NCBI GenBank assembly: GCA_910591455.2
Contig: OU342809.1
Span: 20,191,427-20,255,426 of the forward strand
Origin: Pholis gunnellus
Lineage: Eukaryota; Chordata; Actinopteri; Perciformes; Pholidae
Direction: 5' to 3'
Length of the DNA: 64,000 bases
Position 1 is the stretch's first letter. Every line of letters begins with the position of its first letter. The notes below the pieces were generated by a model that did not search any database, was not told where the DNA came from, and was given only the letters and a program-made list of their open reading frames with translations. Of the stretch, positions 49,749-61,756 are shown piece by piece. Both the position numbers and the translations under genes were made by a program.

Positions 49749-50989
49749 GCGTGTGTGAGGGAGAGAAAGATGGAGCCTTTGTCATTGTCACCTGAGCGAG
49801 CAGTTGCTGTGGCAGTAAAGTCACGTCCTTGTCCATTCTGCCATTTTCACTCTCAATGCTATATTGAGAAGTGTCATTACTCATTCCTGACAATGTGTTG
49901 GAGACCTGGTGAGAAATGGACAATATCAAGGCCAGCATCAGCCAGTGGTGACGGGGATGCACAGCGAAGTGGAGGAAACTCTCGGATATGTCATGCAATC
50001 CGTCGGTTAAGCCAACTTATGTTAGCGTCTGCGGTACGTATGTAAATAAAACAACACGGATTCACGCACTCGCCTGAAAACACGTCCCTCAATCTGGGCG
50101 TTGACAGCACGATGCGTCACACTTTGTTGAAGTTTAATCAACGGAGCATAAACACTCTTCATCTTAGTCGAGCAGAATGCAGCAAGACACTGATGACAAA
50201 TGCTTATTTAAAATAGTCAATTAGCTGAATTAATTAACACTGCGCCAAAGTGATTATATGTGTGCGTGTGTGTGTACAATCGCACCTGCAGATAGTGGGG
50301 TCGAGTGTGCCCTGAAAATAATCCTGACGTAACTGTCTCAAAACAAGCTAATTATAAAAATGAAGCCATGCAAAACTGCCCCTATTATACGTACATTTAA
50401 CCTAATTGCACAAACATTGAGCACAATAATGTTTAGTCCGACAAATTATCTTCATATTACATGGTTCAGATGTTAGAGCACATTAGAGTGCTGCATGCAA
50501 TGCCATGTTCAAAGGCACTAAAGCAACCACTAAAGCCCATCTGTGTTTTTATGGGGAAATAAATCACTAATATTTCAGTTTGTGTGAATTGTTTGAATTT
50601 TGACCACCGATCCACCACGCTTTGGGTTTATCAGCTCATAGCGCTGTAGAGGGGCATGTCATCTGTATTTACAAAGCCACACTGATTCCAAAGTGTTCCA
50701 CCCCACCGGTTAGCGCTTTCTTTTTCTTGGAACCCATTTCTAAAATAATGTCTTTGTTATCCTCTGCTGACCTGAAAAAGTCATCCATGTGACAATCATG
50801 TTTCCCTTTACTTCTGTCACAGTCAAGACTTTTCTCTCATCTGCAGCTGGTACAGCACACCAGAGGGGAGGCTTTTAACGAAATCTAAGAGACCCGAGCA
50901 TCATTTTCATGATCTCATTCTAATTTTAGCTTCTCTACTTCACCTAATTTAAGGATTTATTCAAAGAAAATGTTAAGAACGCTACGTAG

Positions 50990-51250
50990 GGACGGCAGTC
51001 GCTCAATCCGTATGGACTCGGCTCGGGGAGAGTCGTCGGTCAAGCCCCCGTATGGAATGTGGACTGGCAGTTGGATATGTGCCATTTTGCCTTTTTGTGG
51101 CTGCAGAGGTGCCATTGAGCAAGGCACCAAACCCTCAAATTGCTCACTGTAAAGTGGCTGTTTACTGCTCAATTACCAGCATGGGTTAAATGCAGGGACT
51201 AAACTACATTGTGCTGTGCTGTGTACAATTCTGTATCACAATAAAAAAAT
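50990..51250 (+). mobile_element. tRNA-derived SINE, second family or subfamily
   Basis: The 5' part (ggcagtcgctcaatccgt) resembles a tRNA A-box region and ggtcaagcccc at 51039-51049 a B box. The body has gagcaaggcaccaaaccc, the same module found in the copy near 16.9 kb, then tgggttaaatgcaggga and a terminal AT-rich tail. The differing 5' ends with a shared central module suggest related SINE families using one conserved domain. It is diverged and probably inactive. Confidence 0.75.
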
Positions 51251-51560
51251 ATTTACAATTATCTTTACATTTAAAAATCCCTAATTTGTAAGACTTGTCT
51301 GAGCCAAACTGATTCTACCGACATATTTAACTTGTCTTTGCCGTCTTATTCATTGCCAAACACTTTTCATACGCTTCTTCAGTATTTCATCTGATGTGAG
51401 ACAAAGCATTGGTACAATTAGCACAGCTTTTTTGGGGGAATTATGCACATCAATAATTGGAAGGTGAAGCTTTGATTGCTGCTCTTGTAGATGAACATGT
51501 CGTGAAGCCTTTTGTTTTCTTATCCAGTACTCGCTCCCACGCATACAAGCTATGTGTTAG

Positions 51561-51582
51561 TATATATATATATATATGTATA
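51561..51582. repeat. (TA)n microsatellite
   Basis: TA tract of about 22 nt with one G, about 310 bp past the second SINE. Confidence 0.85.
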
Positions 51583-52132
51583 TTAAACCATTTCAGCAAA
51601 AGATAGGGGAACCGAAGGCAGTAAACAGAATTAACAAACGAAAGCTACAGAGCAAGCTAAGGAGACACAGTGTGAGTGGGAAGGAGACAGAGAGAGGAAG
51701 ATTATTCGTATTGTGTGGTACAATATGAGATGTTGTGCTGTGGTTGCAAGATGCCACATCTTAGTCATCCTCAGAAAGACTTACTGAACATGTAAAGCTT
51801 GGTTAGAGAAAATCTATTTGCCATTTCAGGATGAGGATTTTGCTGAGGATGCAATGTTGCATTTCATTCAGTGCGCGGAAATGCATGAAACATAACAAAA
51901 GCAAAATAAATAGGCTTTTGGACTCACATTATTTTGCGTCTTATCAGTTGTTGCATTTGAATGGCGTCTGTCAATGCCCCCCGAAGGTAAGAAAATGTTC
52001 TGCAGAACTGTTGTTCTGCACAGCACAACCAAAATAACAGAATAATACATGCAAACAAGTCCATACCCTGGACTTGAACAATTTGTTGAATTGGAATGCA
52101 TTCTTCCATTAATTCACATATTGATCAGTTGC

Positions 52133-52173
52133 AAAAAAAAAAAAAAAAGGGGGGGGGGGGGGGGGGGGGGGGG
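52133..52173. repeat. A16-G25 compound homopolymer
   Basis: Sixteen A directly followed by 25 G. It is an extreme purine tract and a likely place for polymerase slippage or assembly error. Confidence 0.9.
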
Positions 52174-52759
52174 CGGATAAATGAATCATTGAATTTGGAG
52201 TTTGGCTTGTAATAGGAATCATTCATCAGCTGCCTGCCTCTCTCCCTCTGGGCCTGTGTTACAGCAAGCTAACAGCTCGCGCTGAGGAATTAAAAACTGA
52301 TTCTCTCCACCTTCGCTCGCAGCACTTATCAATTATCACCAGCCAATATTTGCTGCAACGATAACATTAGTTATGCCAATAAATCCACCATGGAATGTTT
52401 CCGCTCTGTGCCTCAGAGGAAACAAGGGGAGGTTTGGGAAAATACCAAATCTAACTTTGACAGGAGCGTGACAAAAAGATTTCATTACTGAAACACAATT
52501 TCCAAAAGAAACCTTTTTCCGTGGTCCAATAATTGAAAAACAGGGGTACCATGAGTACTATCTCAGATCGGAGATCGAAAGCTCAGCACCCCGGTGCATT
52601 CAGCAGAGCCATTCAACAAGTCAAAGCCCTGGCTCATTGAAACAAGCTTTTAAATATGCCATGAGTTAGTTACAGATTCTTTAGAAGCTGCTGCAGCTCT
52701 GAACTCCTCTTTGATGGGCCACTTGAGACGGTGCAGAGGCGGTGGATGGGGGAGCGTAT

Positions 52760-52775
52760 GGGGGGGGGGGGGGGG
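52760..52775. repeat. G16 homopolymer
   Basis: Sixteen G in a row in intron 3, about 590 bp from the A16-G25 tract. Confidence 0.9.
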
Positions 52776-53599
52776 TACAGGATATGGACAGAGAAAGGGA
52801 CAATAGATTTTCTGATGATATGAGTCCCAGAGCTCGAGGAGCTTCAGCAGATTAATTGATAGTGAAATAATGAGAGCTTTGATCCATCCTGCCTCACCAG
52901 AGGACTCGTCTTCTCTCATGTAATACGTTGCCCGGCCCCTCAAACTATTTATTCATTTTTTTGAATCTTTGTTTCTCTTCCACCCTTTGCCTAATTCATG
53001 CACTTCTTGACTGTTTCTGCTCTGCAATTAACAGTTAATTAAATATACTTGGAAAGAGATGGGGACATTAAAGCATGTGTCCACAGGAAAGATAAAATAC
53101 TTAATCAAGTTCCCCTGATACAGCTGGATCGCATCTTACTGCGGCAATTTAAGGAAAAACAAAATGATTTTAACCAAATAAATTCAACTCATAATGTTCT
53201 AACTTGAAGGTGTGTGTTGCCTCAGAGTAACATTTACCACTTCCTGAAGGACAATTCCTGTGTCATATTTCTGTAGTTTTTGCCATCTTTCCTTGGTAGT
53301 AATAGCATTGAATCTTGTTAACAATGTGTCTGATATCTAACCGCTTTCTTCTCTGCCAAACATTTAAGCGATGTCACTATGGTCCCAGATCTCAACAATC
53401 ACTTTAGTCGATACAGAGTTATAGCCTGTAGGATTATTGGCCAAAGTTACAAAAATGAGACCCAAGTTGTAATAAACCAGAATTTCCCCTCAGAGAGTGA
53501 TTGCATTTCTAACGGCATGAGTGTTGATAATTTATAGGAACTGTTTCTTCTAATTATGTTCAAGTATACACTGAAACAAGACCCAGAGTCTACAGCCAC

Positions 53600-53960
53600 G
53601 CCAGCTGATCTGAGCAGTGCCTTCAGCTAAACACTTACATCAGCATGCAAACATGCTCGCAATGACAACTTGCTGATGCTAAGTGCTTTAGCATATTTGA
53701 ATGCTATCATTTGCTAATTAGCACTAAAGCAAAGTACAACCGAGGATTCCGGGGATTGTCATCATATTGACTTCATGGTGGCGCTAAATAAAAAGTCAGA
53801 GGATTCCAGAAGATATTACCAGTCATCCTAACTGATGACTGTGTGCGTCCAATTTTATGGCATTGCTTCAAATAGTTGCTGAGACATTGACAACATCAAC
53901 CTCATGGTACAGGTAGTCAGGGGCAACATCAAAGTCATCAGGATTCATCGAGCAAACATT
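53600..53960 (+). repeat. Teleost interspersed repeat, copy B
   Basis: The words tgctgatgctaagtgc, catttgctaattagcac, atggtggcgctaaa, tagttgctgagacatt and gtcatcaggattcatc mark the same dispersed family as copy A, in the other orientation. It is diverged and contains no open frame. Confidence 0.6.
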
Positions 53961-54225
53961 TGACCACCGAATTCAAATGAGTCCATCCTTAAATATGTGT
54001 GTTAGGTGTAATGATATTACCTCCAGGCTTTCCTGAGACTTCACGTTCACGCGAATGGGAAAGATGTGAGGTCCCAGTAACCTTGACCTTTGACCACCAA
54101 AATCTAAATAGCACACATGCTTAACTTCATTCGGATATTTGTGGGAAAATTTCAAGACATTCCCACCGGGCGCTCCTCAGAGGCGAAAGTACGGACAACC
54201 CAAAACATACCGCTGTCGCCGGCCC
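53960..54225 (+). repeat. Interspersed repeat with internal duplication
   Basis: Two related units begin tttgaccaccgaattcaaat (about 53961) and tttgaccaccaaaatctaaa (about 54090). Each carries a c-c-t-gagacttcacg or cgctcctcagag type ending, and the second is followed by tacggacaacccaaaacata. This layout is typical of a fish repeat made of roughly 100-130 bp internal tandem units. Confidence 0.6.
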
Positions 54226-55846
54226 AGAGGCATAACAAAACTGTAACTGCTCTTCCCCCACTAAAAATAAATGCAGTAAAAAAAATGAAGTGCCACGTGA
54301 AAGTGATCTACAAACAAGAAAGTCTCATGGAAAGCAAACACACGCAGGTGAAAGACTATACAGGCACATGTGTCACTGGAAACTTCACTTCCCATACATA
54401 ACTTGCCAAAAGACTAATTCACTTATATCCCTAATGACTTGCCAAAGTAACACCCATGGACCAGCTAACCAAATAAACGATGGTGAGCGGCACAAACAAA
54501 TGAGAGCAACGTCACGCTGAAAGGGATGGAGACATTCATTAAGCTCCGGGCTGGAGGAATTGTAGCAGCAGGACTCTTAGCACTGCGGCAGGAAGACGGA
54601 TGATCTATGAGAGAATGAGGGGAATACCAACTGTACCTGCAGCCTCTGGAAACTTTTCCTAATCAAGTTAGTGTATTTGGACAAAAAAGAAGCGGGGGAT
54701 TGAGGTATGCAGAGGATATGAATGAGGGACAATGTTGTTTATTTAGGTGCACAGAGTTTTACAAGGCAGTCAATATGCTGGCTCCAGAAACACATTTCTG
54801 TTGAGTACACAAACAAAAGGACACATTTGCAGAGAAACAAAGCGCCGTGTTGGGCTGCAGGCTTACTGGCCACATTTCAATATAATAGGAACTGGCCAGT
54901 CAAAGTGTAATTTTTCATGCACCAAACCCTGGTGCAAAAGCATTACAGCTGTTTATGTTGCCATTCAGGTATTCATTGAAGTTTAAGTGGTTCCCATGTA
55001 TTCTTATATTCAAGCGTTGCCCCACACTGACTCAGAGCATGTGTAAAGCATGTGTGAATGCCACGGTGGACACGTTTACAAGACTTTCACTTTCACTGGG
55101 ACGTTCCAAAGTGTTCAGAGCCTTTTGAAAGGATAAACAATTTTAAGTGTCAGTAATCTGGATCAATAATCTAGACTGTCTATCATCAAACATGAGCTTC
55201 ATCAGCCTGCGGACGGATTTAGTGCTGGACTCAGTTGTTGCTGCCATCTGCAACAGCACGAGAAACACACACACACATCCCATGGTGATGGCGATGATAT
55301 GCTCATAGGTTTGGCAGAGCTCAGCAGCAGCTGTTCTCCCGGCCTCCTCCAGCGGCTCTCACATGTTCCTCTTTAGTAAATCAAAACCTTTTCTTTTAAC
55401 TTCTTCTGTGGTTCTCTTGGTGGATGTAACATCAATCACCGCCTCTGTGCTCTCCCACTATTCCATCATCTTTTACTGAGGCTGTAATGCCTCCACTTGT
55501 TTTCAAATTGAAGGCAATTTTTCTTTTATATGACACAGAGTATATCACCTTAATACCTGCATCACTTAAGTTATTTTTCGCTTTCTTCAAATGTCCATTT
55601 GGTTTTCAAGATTATGGATGTGGGAGTTTCCGAACTGCCTAATATGGCATTTCTGAGGTGGTGCAATTATGTTAATTGGTGATAATTAAGGTCGCATCAG
55701 CGTGCCTCACATTCATGAGTGTCAAGTTTTTCCCAATTTGCAATAACGATAATTAATGCATGAACGTCTTGTGAATCACACTCAGTGCCTGTGTTTACAC
55801 CTCAAAGCAAGCTTCCCATGCTCAACTAATCATCTTGTCTCCTCAT

Positions 55847-56700
55847 TAAAAGGAATAGTTTGACAGTTTGAGAAATAAACTCATTTGCTTTTTCTTTTTG
55901 AATTGATACCACGCTCATGCCTGTGCAGGAACATTTGAAGCTGTGCTGGGTCAGGACATGGAGATTGGACGTGGGGTTATACAACTGTGATGTATAGGCT
56001 TAAGGAGTCGGGTACATGGGCATTGCTTACGTTTTGCCACGACGCAGCGGTTTGAGGAACTAACTCTACGTGAATAACAGTAGGTTTTTGCACACATGAT
56101 GAATAAATCAAAAACGCTGGGTGTTTAACATGTGGACTAACAACATACAGCTTAATAATTAGCCACCAGGTAACTGAAAGGAAATGAGCGCTAACTTAAC
56201 ACAAACTATTTCTTTTTCATCAACATGACCACATAACTGTCTCTATAACAGTTAGCTAAAAAGTCTGCTCACTTTTTGTCATCTATGCACACAGCATGTC
56301 ATGTGTACCTGGATAAACTGGGCTGAGGTTGCTCTGGTGATAATTACTGGCACCTTAACGAGCCCGCAGCCAGCAGCCAGTTAGCTTAGCTTAGCTTAGC
56401 GCAGAGACTGAAAATACGAGAAAAGGCTAGTCTAGCTCTGTCCAAGGGTAACACAATTCACCAAGCAGCACTTCTACAGGTCACTAATTAACAATGTGTT
56501 CAAAACGTACAGAAACAAATGTGTACAAAAACAACACAATGCTGAATTGCTACAAGCCGGACTGCCAAACTCTTCCTTCGCTGTTTCCAGTAATATTCCC
56601 GAATTGTCTGTCACCGTGAGTTTGGCAGGCAGCCAGCGGAGCCTCCATGAAGATACTGCCCCTGGCTGAGAGGTATTCCAGCACATAACCCCAACAAGGT
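55847..56700 (+). repeat. Teleost interspersed repeat (CTTAGC type), copy 2, interrupted
   Basis: The 5' part (aaaggaatagtttgacagtt) and the later part (gccagcagccagttagcttagc, tctgtccaagggtaacac, ending attccagcacataacccc) belong to one family. About 390 bp of unrelated sequence (roughly 55966-56355) separates parts that are adjacent in copy 1. That suggests an insertion into the element or two nearby fragments. Confidence 0.55.
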
Positions 56701-57152
56701 GTCAAGTTTACACTCTATAAGTATGTGCGAATTGAACAAATGAGAAATAACATGTTAATTAGCTTTTGAGCTGCTGGTAGATAGATTGTGTTAGCCTCCA
56801 GCCATTGTACTCACCTAACCTGCTGCTGAAGGCTGTAGCATCATATTTGCAGTAAAGGCACGAGAGTGCCATAAACATTGTCACCTAAATCCTGACAAGG
56901 AGGCAAATGAGTGTATTCCCCAAAATATCAAACTAATAAGCAGCTCGTAAATCTTCTCATTCACCCGGGGGAATTGTTATTTAATCACTGCTACGTTATG
57001 TTCAGTGATGCTACATTAAAGTAACCTTTTCAATCTTTAATTAAGTGTACCCTTTTCGATTTTGATGAAGTGTAAATAAAGAAACTGATGAAAAACAAAC
57101 AACAACAACAAAAAAACACAGAAAACCACATGCACAAGAAATGTCTACTTAC

Positions 57153-57364
57153 CCTGAGAGTGTGCGGCGACTGAACTGGCAGTCCAGTGACTTCCACCTG
57201 TGCCATGTCATCGGCGTGTGCACTGAGCCCGTGAATGAACAGGAATGGCCGGCTTTGCAGGACATCTCGCTGAGGCACCAGATTCAAATCTCCGTCCACG
57301 TAGAAGCTGGGGTCCGACACCTCGAACTTCACGTCCTCGTTCCCCGCACAGTCATCAAACTCGA
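57153..57364 (-). CDS. cdh13: cdh13 coding exon 3 (prodomain)
   Basis: This 212-nt internal exon encodes most of the cadherin prodomain. The acceptor is ttcttccag before TCGAG and the donor is AGG followed by gtaagt, both strong. It starts with two bases completing a split codon (the upstream exon supplies one base) and then gives 70 full codons, ending in phase 0. The peptide begins E-F-D-D-C-A-G-N and contains F-L-F-I-H and H-A-D-D-M-A-Q-V. These align without gaps to the T-cadherin prodomain (F-S-D-C-K-G-N, L-F-V-H-A-R and H-A-E-D-M-A-E-L). The prodomain keeps the precursor inactive, although T-cadherin is unusual in that some unprocessed precursor reaches the cell surface (family knowledge). 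The N-I-T glycosylation site I recall from the human prodomain is not present at the matching position. A donor match this good and intact codons argue against a pseudogene. Confidence 0.92.
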
Positions 57365-60300
57365 CTGGAAGAAACACACAGAAAGGGTGTTATGTCATGC
57401 CTTCACTCCGAACAAATTACAGACAACAGAAATGTCAAGGAAAAGTCTGCCAGATGAAACACAGCCACGGAGGTATACGCTTCACTGTAAAGAAGAAAGG
57501 TTGCCAAACGATCCACAAAAAAAAGCGAGTAATTCTCAGATAGAAACAGATGCCCTGAAGATAAACAGATACCCTGAGGAAAGAGGAGGAGGTTCTGAAA
57601 TGTTCTGTCAGCATAGGCTACAATAAAAACCAGTGATCTTGATTCTCACAAGGCAGCTGCAATATTTATGACCCACTGCAAGCTACGCATCGTAGGCTTA
57701 TTAATGCGTCGGACTTGCCTTTACAGGCCTGTCGCGTTTACTACGGAGAATGCACCCGCTCGCAAGACTGGATCAGGAGAAAGGATTTAAGGTTACAGGA
57801 GGAGAGAAGTGTCACCTTTGAGTTCGGTGCATGTGCACATGTGAGCTTGCTTTGTCTGACCGAGGGAGATACCGCCAAGGACTCTACCAGGCTTTATCCC
57901 TTCATATCACGCTCATCCTCTCTTTATCGCTCCCACACACTCCCGTCGTGTGTCGCGACATGATCCTCATGTCCTCCCCCACCCTCAGCCCTGACAATCC
58001 TCCCCTCCCTCATTCTTCAGCTCCTCTTTACCTCGGCGTCCCCGTGATGCATCCTGCTGTCTGTGGATGGTGGAGGGAGGGGCGCCAGAGGAAGTCTGTG
58101 TGCGTGGATGTGTACAAGTGTTGTTGATCAGGAGATCAGGTGCAACACGAACCACATGGTACTGTACAACTCTCAGTGTGAGTCTTTAAGTGCAGGGAAA
58201 TGTCAATCATACAGTGGCTTATATAAGTCCCCATGGTTTCTTTTATCAATTCTGTTTGAGTACTTGCCCGCAATGACAAACAAGACATAGCAACAGGATA
58301 TTCCATGTGACATGACAGCATTATTCATGCAGCCACATATTTATATGGACTGTCTGTTACCAAGTCTACAAAAAGTACTAGACCATCGTAACATAAGGAC
58401 AAATCTAGATGGGGAAAGATTATGTTTCTCCACTCCACTGGGACGAGAACAGAACAGGATTGTCAAGACAATGCCCTACATGACTCATCAATTATGGATG
58501 CCATGCTTTCAGCTTAACATAACACAGGAAACTCCGCCGGTAGCTCATAACCAGCAGAAGGAAGATTCACATTGAGAGGCCATTATTCTGAGGAGGAAAT
58601 GGATTCAGATTTGAGTCCATATTTATGAAGTTTCTCCGAGCAGCTTGTGGATCAGTGGTGCCTCTCTATAAATATAACACAGCTCCCATCACCGGTGCAA
58701 ATGCGGTGCCCCTTCTCTGCGGAACCAGCTCATTATAAAGTTAAAACCAACAACCTGTAACTGCCTCGACTACCTTACAAATACAAATTATTATAATCAT
58801 CGCCATACAAATCTAACAACAGCAATAAACACATTGAGTAAGCTTGTCTCCAATACAAAGAAAGGATCAGTAATGTTAGAGATATTTGCATTTGTAAAAT
58901 GTCTCAATTGTATGATTTTTCTTTAACTTTTTAACATATTTTGGGGATTTTTAACATATTATTTTGGGCACTACTTTTTCTTTGGACTATATGTTGTTTA
59001 AAGTTAGAATACTCGGGTAATATGTTATATTTGTTGAAATTATATCCCGACCGGATTCAATAAGTCAAATGCTAAGACAGAAAAAGAGAAAAGCACCTGG
59101 TATCAGTCTCTGTTGCAGGACTATAATAAACCTGTCCAATCATTACATTCGGCCAACATGAAACTCTACCTGCGCTCTCATTGCTCGTCACCGGAGTCCT
59201 CCACAAGCTGCTTTACAGCTGTGAGTACTAACAACAGCCATGTTGGTTCATTATGATAATTTTGGGGTAGTGGCTTAGCAGGGAGGCCTGAAGAGATGGG
59301 CTGTCAGTGTTGACAACTTGGCAACTTTCTCGCGAGATGTAGCAACTTTTGTTAGTGCTGCTAGCTACTTTCATTTGAAAATAATTGGCAATATTGGGAT
59401 GTTCTTTTGGTCTGACTTTTTTAATATCTGGCGTGCTCTTGCTTGTTTCTTAATTAAGATTACCAACCCCAGCTTCAAGATTTCCATGAGATCAAAGTCA
59501 AGTACTTTTTTCATTATGAACTAACTTTTTACATATTTCAACAATAGCCATTCAATGAAAAATGTATTGAGGTCAGCGCTGATAGTGATTGCTCATCTAA
59601 AAGTGCATCAACAAAACAAGACACGGCCTTTTTCTGTATAATTTTCATGGAACAAGCGGGAGCAGCCACACTGAGCTGTTAGAGGAAAAGATGCAGGAAA
59701 CAGGCTGCACAACTCAAACCTTTCAACAAAGTAATCAACTTTGTTGTTCCCTGCTGTTGTGTGGTGTGCAGCATGACATCTGATTGCATGGTGGGGATAA
59801 ACATCCACTACTGACTGATTTTTCTTTAGTTTTATGAAAACGTTGGTTTGGCTGGTGGTGTACACGGATACAACATTTGCTTTTTGGTCGTATTTCTGAC
59901 AAAGTGATGTGATGTGATTAAAGAATTAAACTACACTGGTGTTTTTAAATCAACCAGTATACTGAAATCTAAAGGATTATGACTTGAAAATCACATTTTT
60001 ATCAATGATTATTAAATACAATTCATATAATTTGAGTTTATAGGAGAATCAATCAGCTTCCAGCTTTTGTTGCAGGTTTTGGTTAATTTATATGCATGAA
60101 AGCATTTGCACGTGTGTTGTGTATGTGTGTATAAGGCAGTCTTGGTGTATGAGTTTCACTAATGCACAAACAAATTAATAATGTGGACATAACAAGAATC
60201 CATGATGAGTGCCACCATATGACAAACACTAGCTTCATACTGGGCATACTTAGTTTATTTGAAACAGTATCTCATATCTTCATTTCAGGAATGATGTGCT

Positions 60301-61360
60301 GACTAGGAAGCACAAACGCGCTGTAATTCAGCCATAATAACTGGTAGTTCCGAGTGCATACAGAGTAGCACACAGTAGGGGAAGGCAATGGAAACCGCTG
60401 CTGTAGCTGATACATAATATTTCACTGCCGAGAGTGTTCACGTTTCTCAATTAAAGCAGATGCTATTGTTGCTCGCAAGACTCTACCACCACCTACGTGC
60501 GTCCATTCTCTTCTCTTCTTATTCTTCCGCCCTCCCTATCGGTTTACCCTGCAGAAGCAACGGCTGGGTGTCTGACATGAACTCATCAATCTGTACATGT
60601 CTTCCATCTTCCATCACGCCAGCTCCAAGTGAAATGGGAAAAGTCCACGGTTGGGACTATCAAATCAATAGACTGAAGTCTATCAAAGGACTCATTTAGT
60701 ACACTTAACCTTTGTGACTGTTTAGTCTGGCTTCTTTCTTTTTTTCTATCTATCTCACTGCAGATCATTTTAAATCTTCCCTCTGGACAGAATCGTTTTC
60801 TGCCATCTGGATGAGGTGAAGAACAGAATACCAGAGTGAAGAATAGAGGAGGGGAGGAAAAAAAAAAAGAAGGGTAAGTAAAAATGACAGGAAAGGCAAT
60901 GGTACAATGGACACTGAGGGAGAGCTACAAAGTCAACAACCTACTCTCCAGGGAAACAAGGCTCCATCTCAATATTCAACTCTCACTTCTAAGCCAAAGC
61001 ATGAAAGATGTGTTCATTTCCATTCCCATTACAAGCCTCAGATTTATTTCAATAACATGGGTGCGCTCTTTAGAGCCTGCAAATTGCGGCGCCAAACAGT
61101 GTCAGTGGCATTTCAAAGGCAGCCAGAGAGTGTTTGATGGTATTCTAATGTTGTCAGGTTTTGGGGGATTTCAGCGGAGAGCACGATGAGCTGGCAGCTT
61201 TGAAGTCAGGCGACGATGACAGAACGCAACTTACCCCGCTCACCACCAGCACCACCGCTCGCACCCACTTTCTTTCTTCGGAGAGCTGTCTCAGGGTTAA
61301 AATAACTGCGCACAACATGGATTAGGGTCGCCAAAATCCCTCGCTGATGACTCAAGAGGA

Positions 61361-61380
61361 GGAGGAGGAGGAGGAGGGTG
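61361..61380. repeat. (GGA)n trinucleotide repeat
   Basis: About six GAG/GGA units, followed by a short TG run. On the minus strand it is a CUC/CCU pyrimidine tract upstream of the exon-like island at 61235-61305. Confidence 0.85.
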
Positions 61381-61735
61381 TGTGTGTGTGGGGGTTCAAC
61401 TTTTTCCTCAAGTTTGACATTCAAGCTCCTTTCAGGCCAAAAACCTCCCGCGGAGCCTGTGAATGGCAAATCATCCAGAAAGTCGGTCCACAAAGGCCCT
61501 TGGGTAATGAAGGCTTGATCGCTCCATCATCTCTCTTGGCCACAGAAACACCACTTTAAAAGTTCTCATTTAAGCTTTTAGCGAGAACAAAATATAGTCA
61601 CCAGATTTTGTGGGGATTGTGTGACTGAGAATGACATTTTTTTGTCATTTTATTTGACAAATTACACAAAACTGTCAACCACTGAAGTGTTAGTTAGTTC
61701 GTTAATTGTATAACTTTCTATGTATACTCAAAATA

Positions 61736-61756
61736 ATATATATATATATATATATA
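61736..61756. repeat. (TA)n microsatellite
   Basis: Pure TA tract of about 21 nt in intron 2. Confidence 0.85.

Larger units (their letters stand above)
45348..57152 (-). other. cdh13: cdh13 intron 3 (11,805 bp)
   Basis: This is the complete intron between exons 3 and 4, bounded by gtaagt and tttag. It holds a tRNA-derived SINE (50990-51250), three fish interspersed repeats (about 53600-53960, 53960-54225 and 55847-56700), microsatellites, an A16-G25 compound homopolymer (52133-52173) and another G run (52760-52775). No open reading frame in it looks protein-coding. Stretches at about 52200-52400 and 55630-55760 have the AT-rich, low-repeat texture of conserved non-coding DNA, but this cannot be judged from one sequence. 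Confidence 0.85.

Noticed and set aside
57141..57626. 161-codon open frame on the plus strand
   Set aside because: It is the antisense shadow of cdh13 exon 3, extended by chance into the flanking introns.
57715..57963. 82-codon open frame on the plus strand with mixed composition
   Set aside because: It looked gene-like at first, but it has no known motif and no convincing splice sites. Not supportable.
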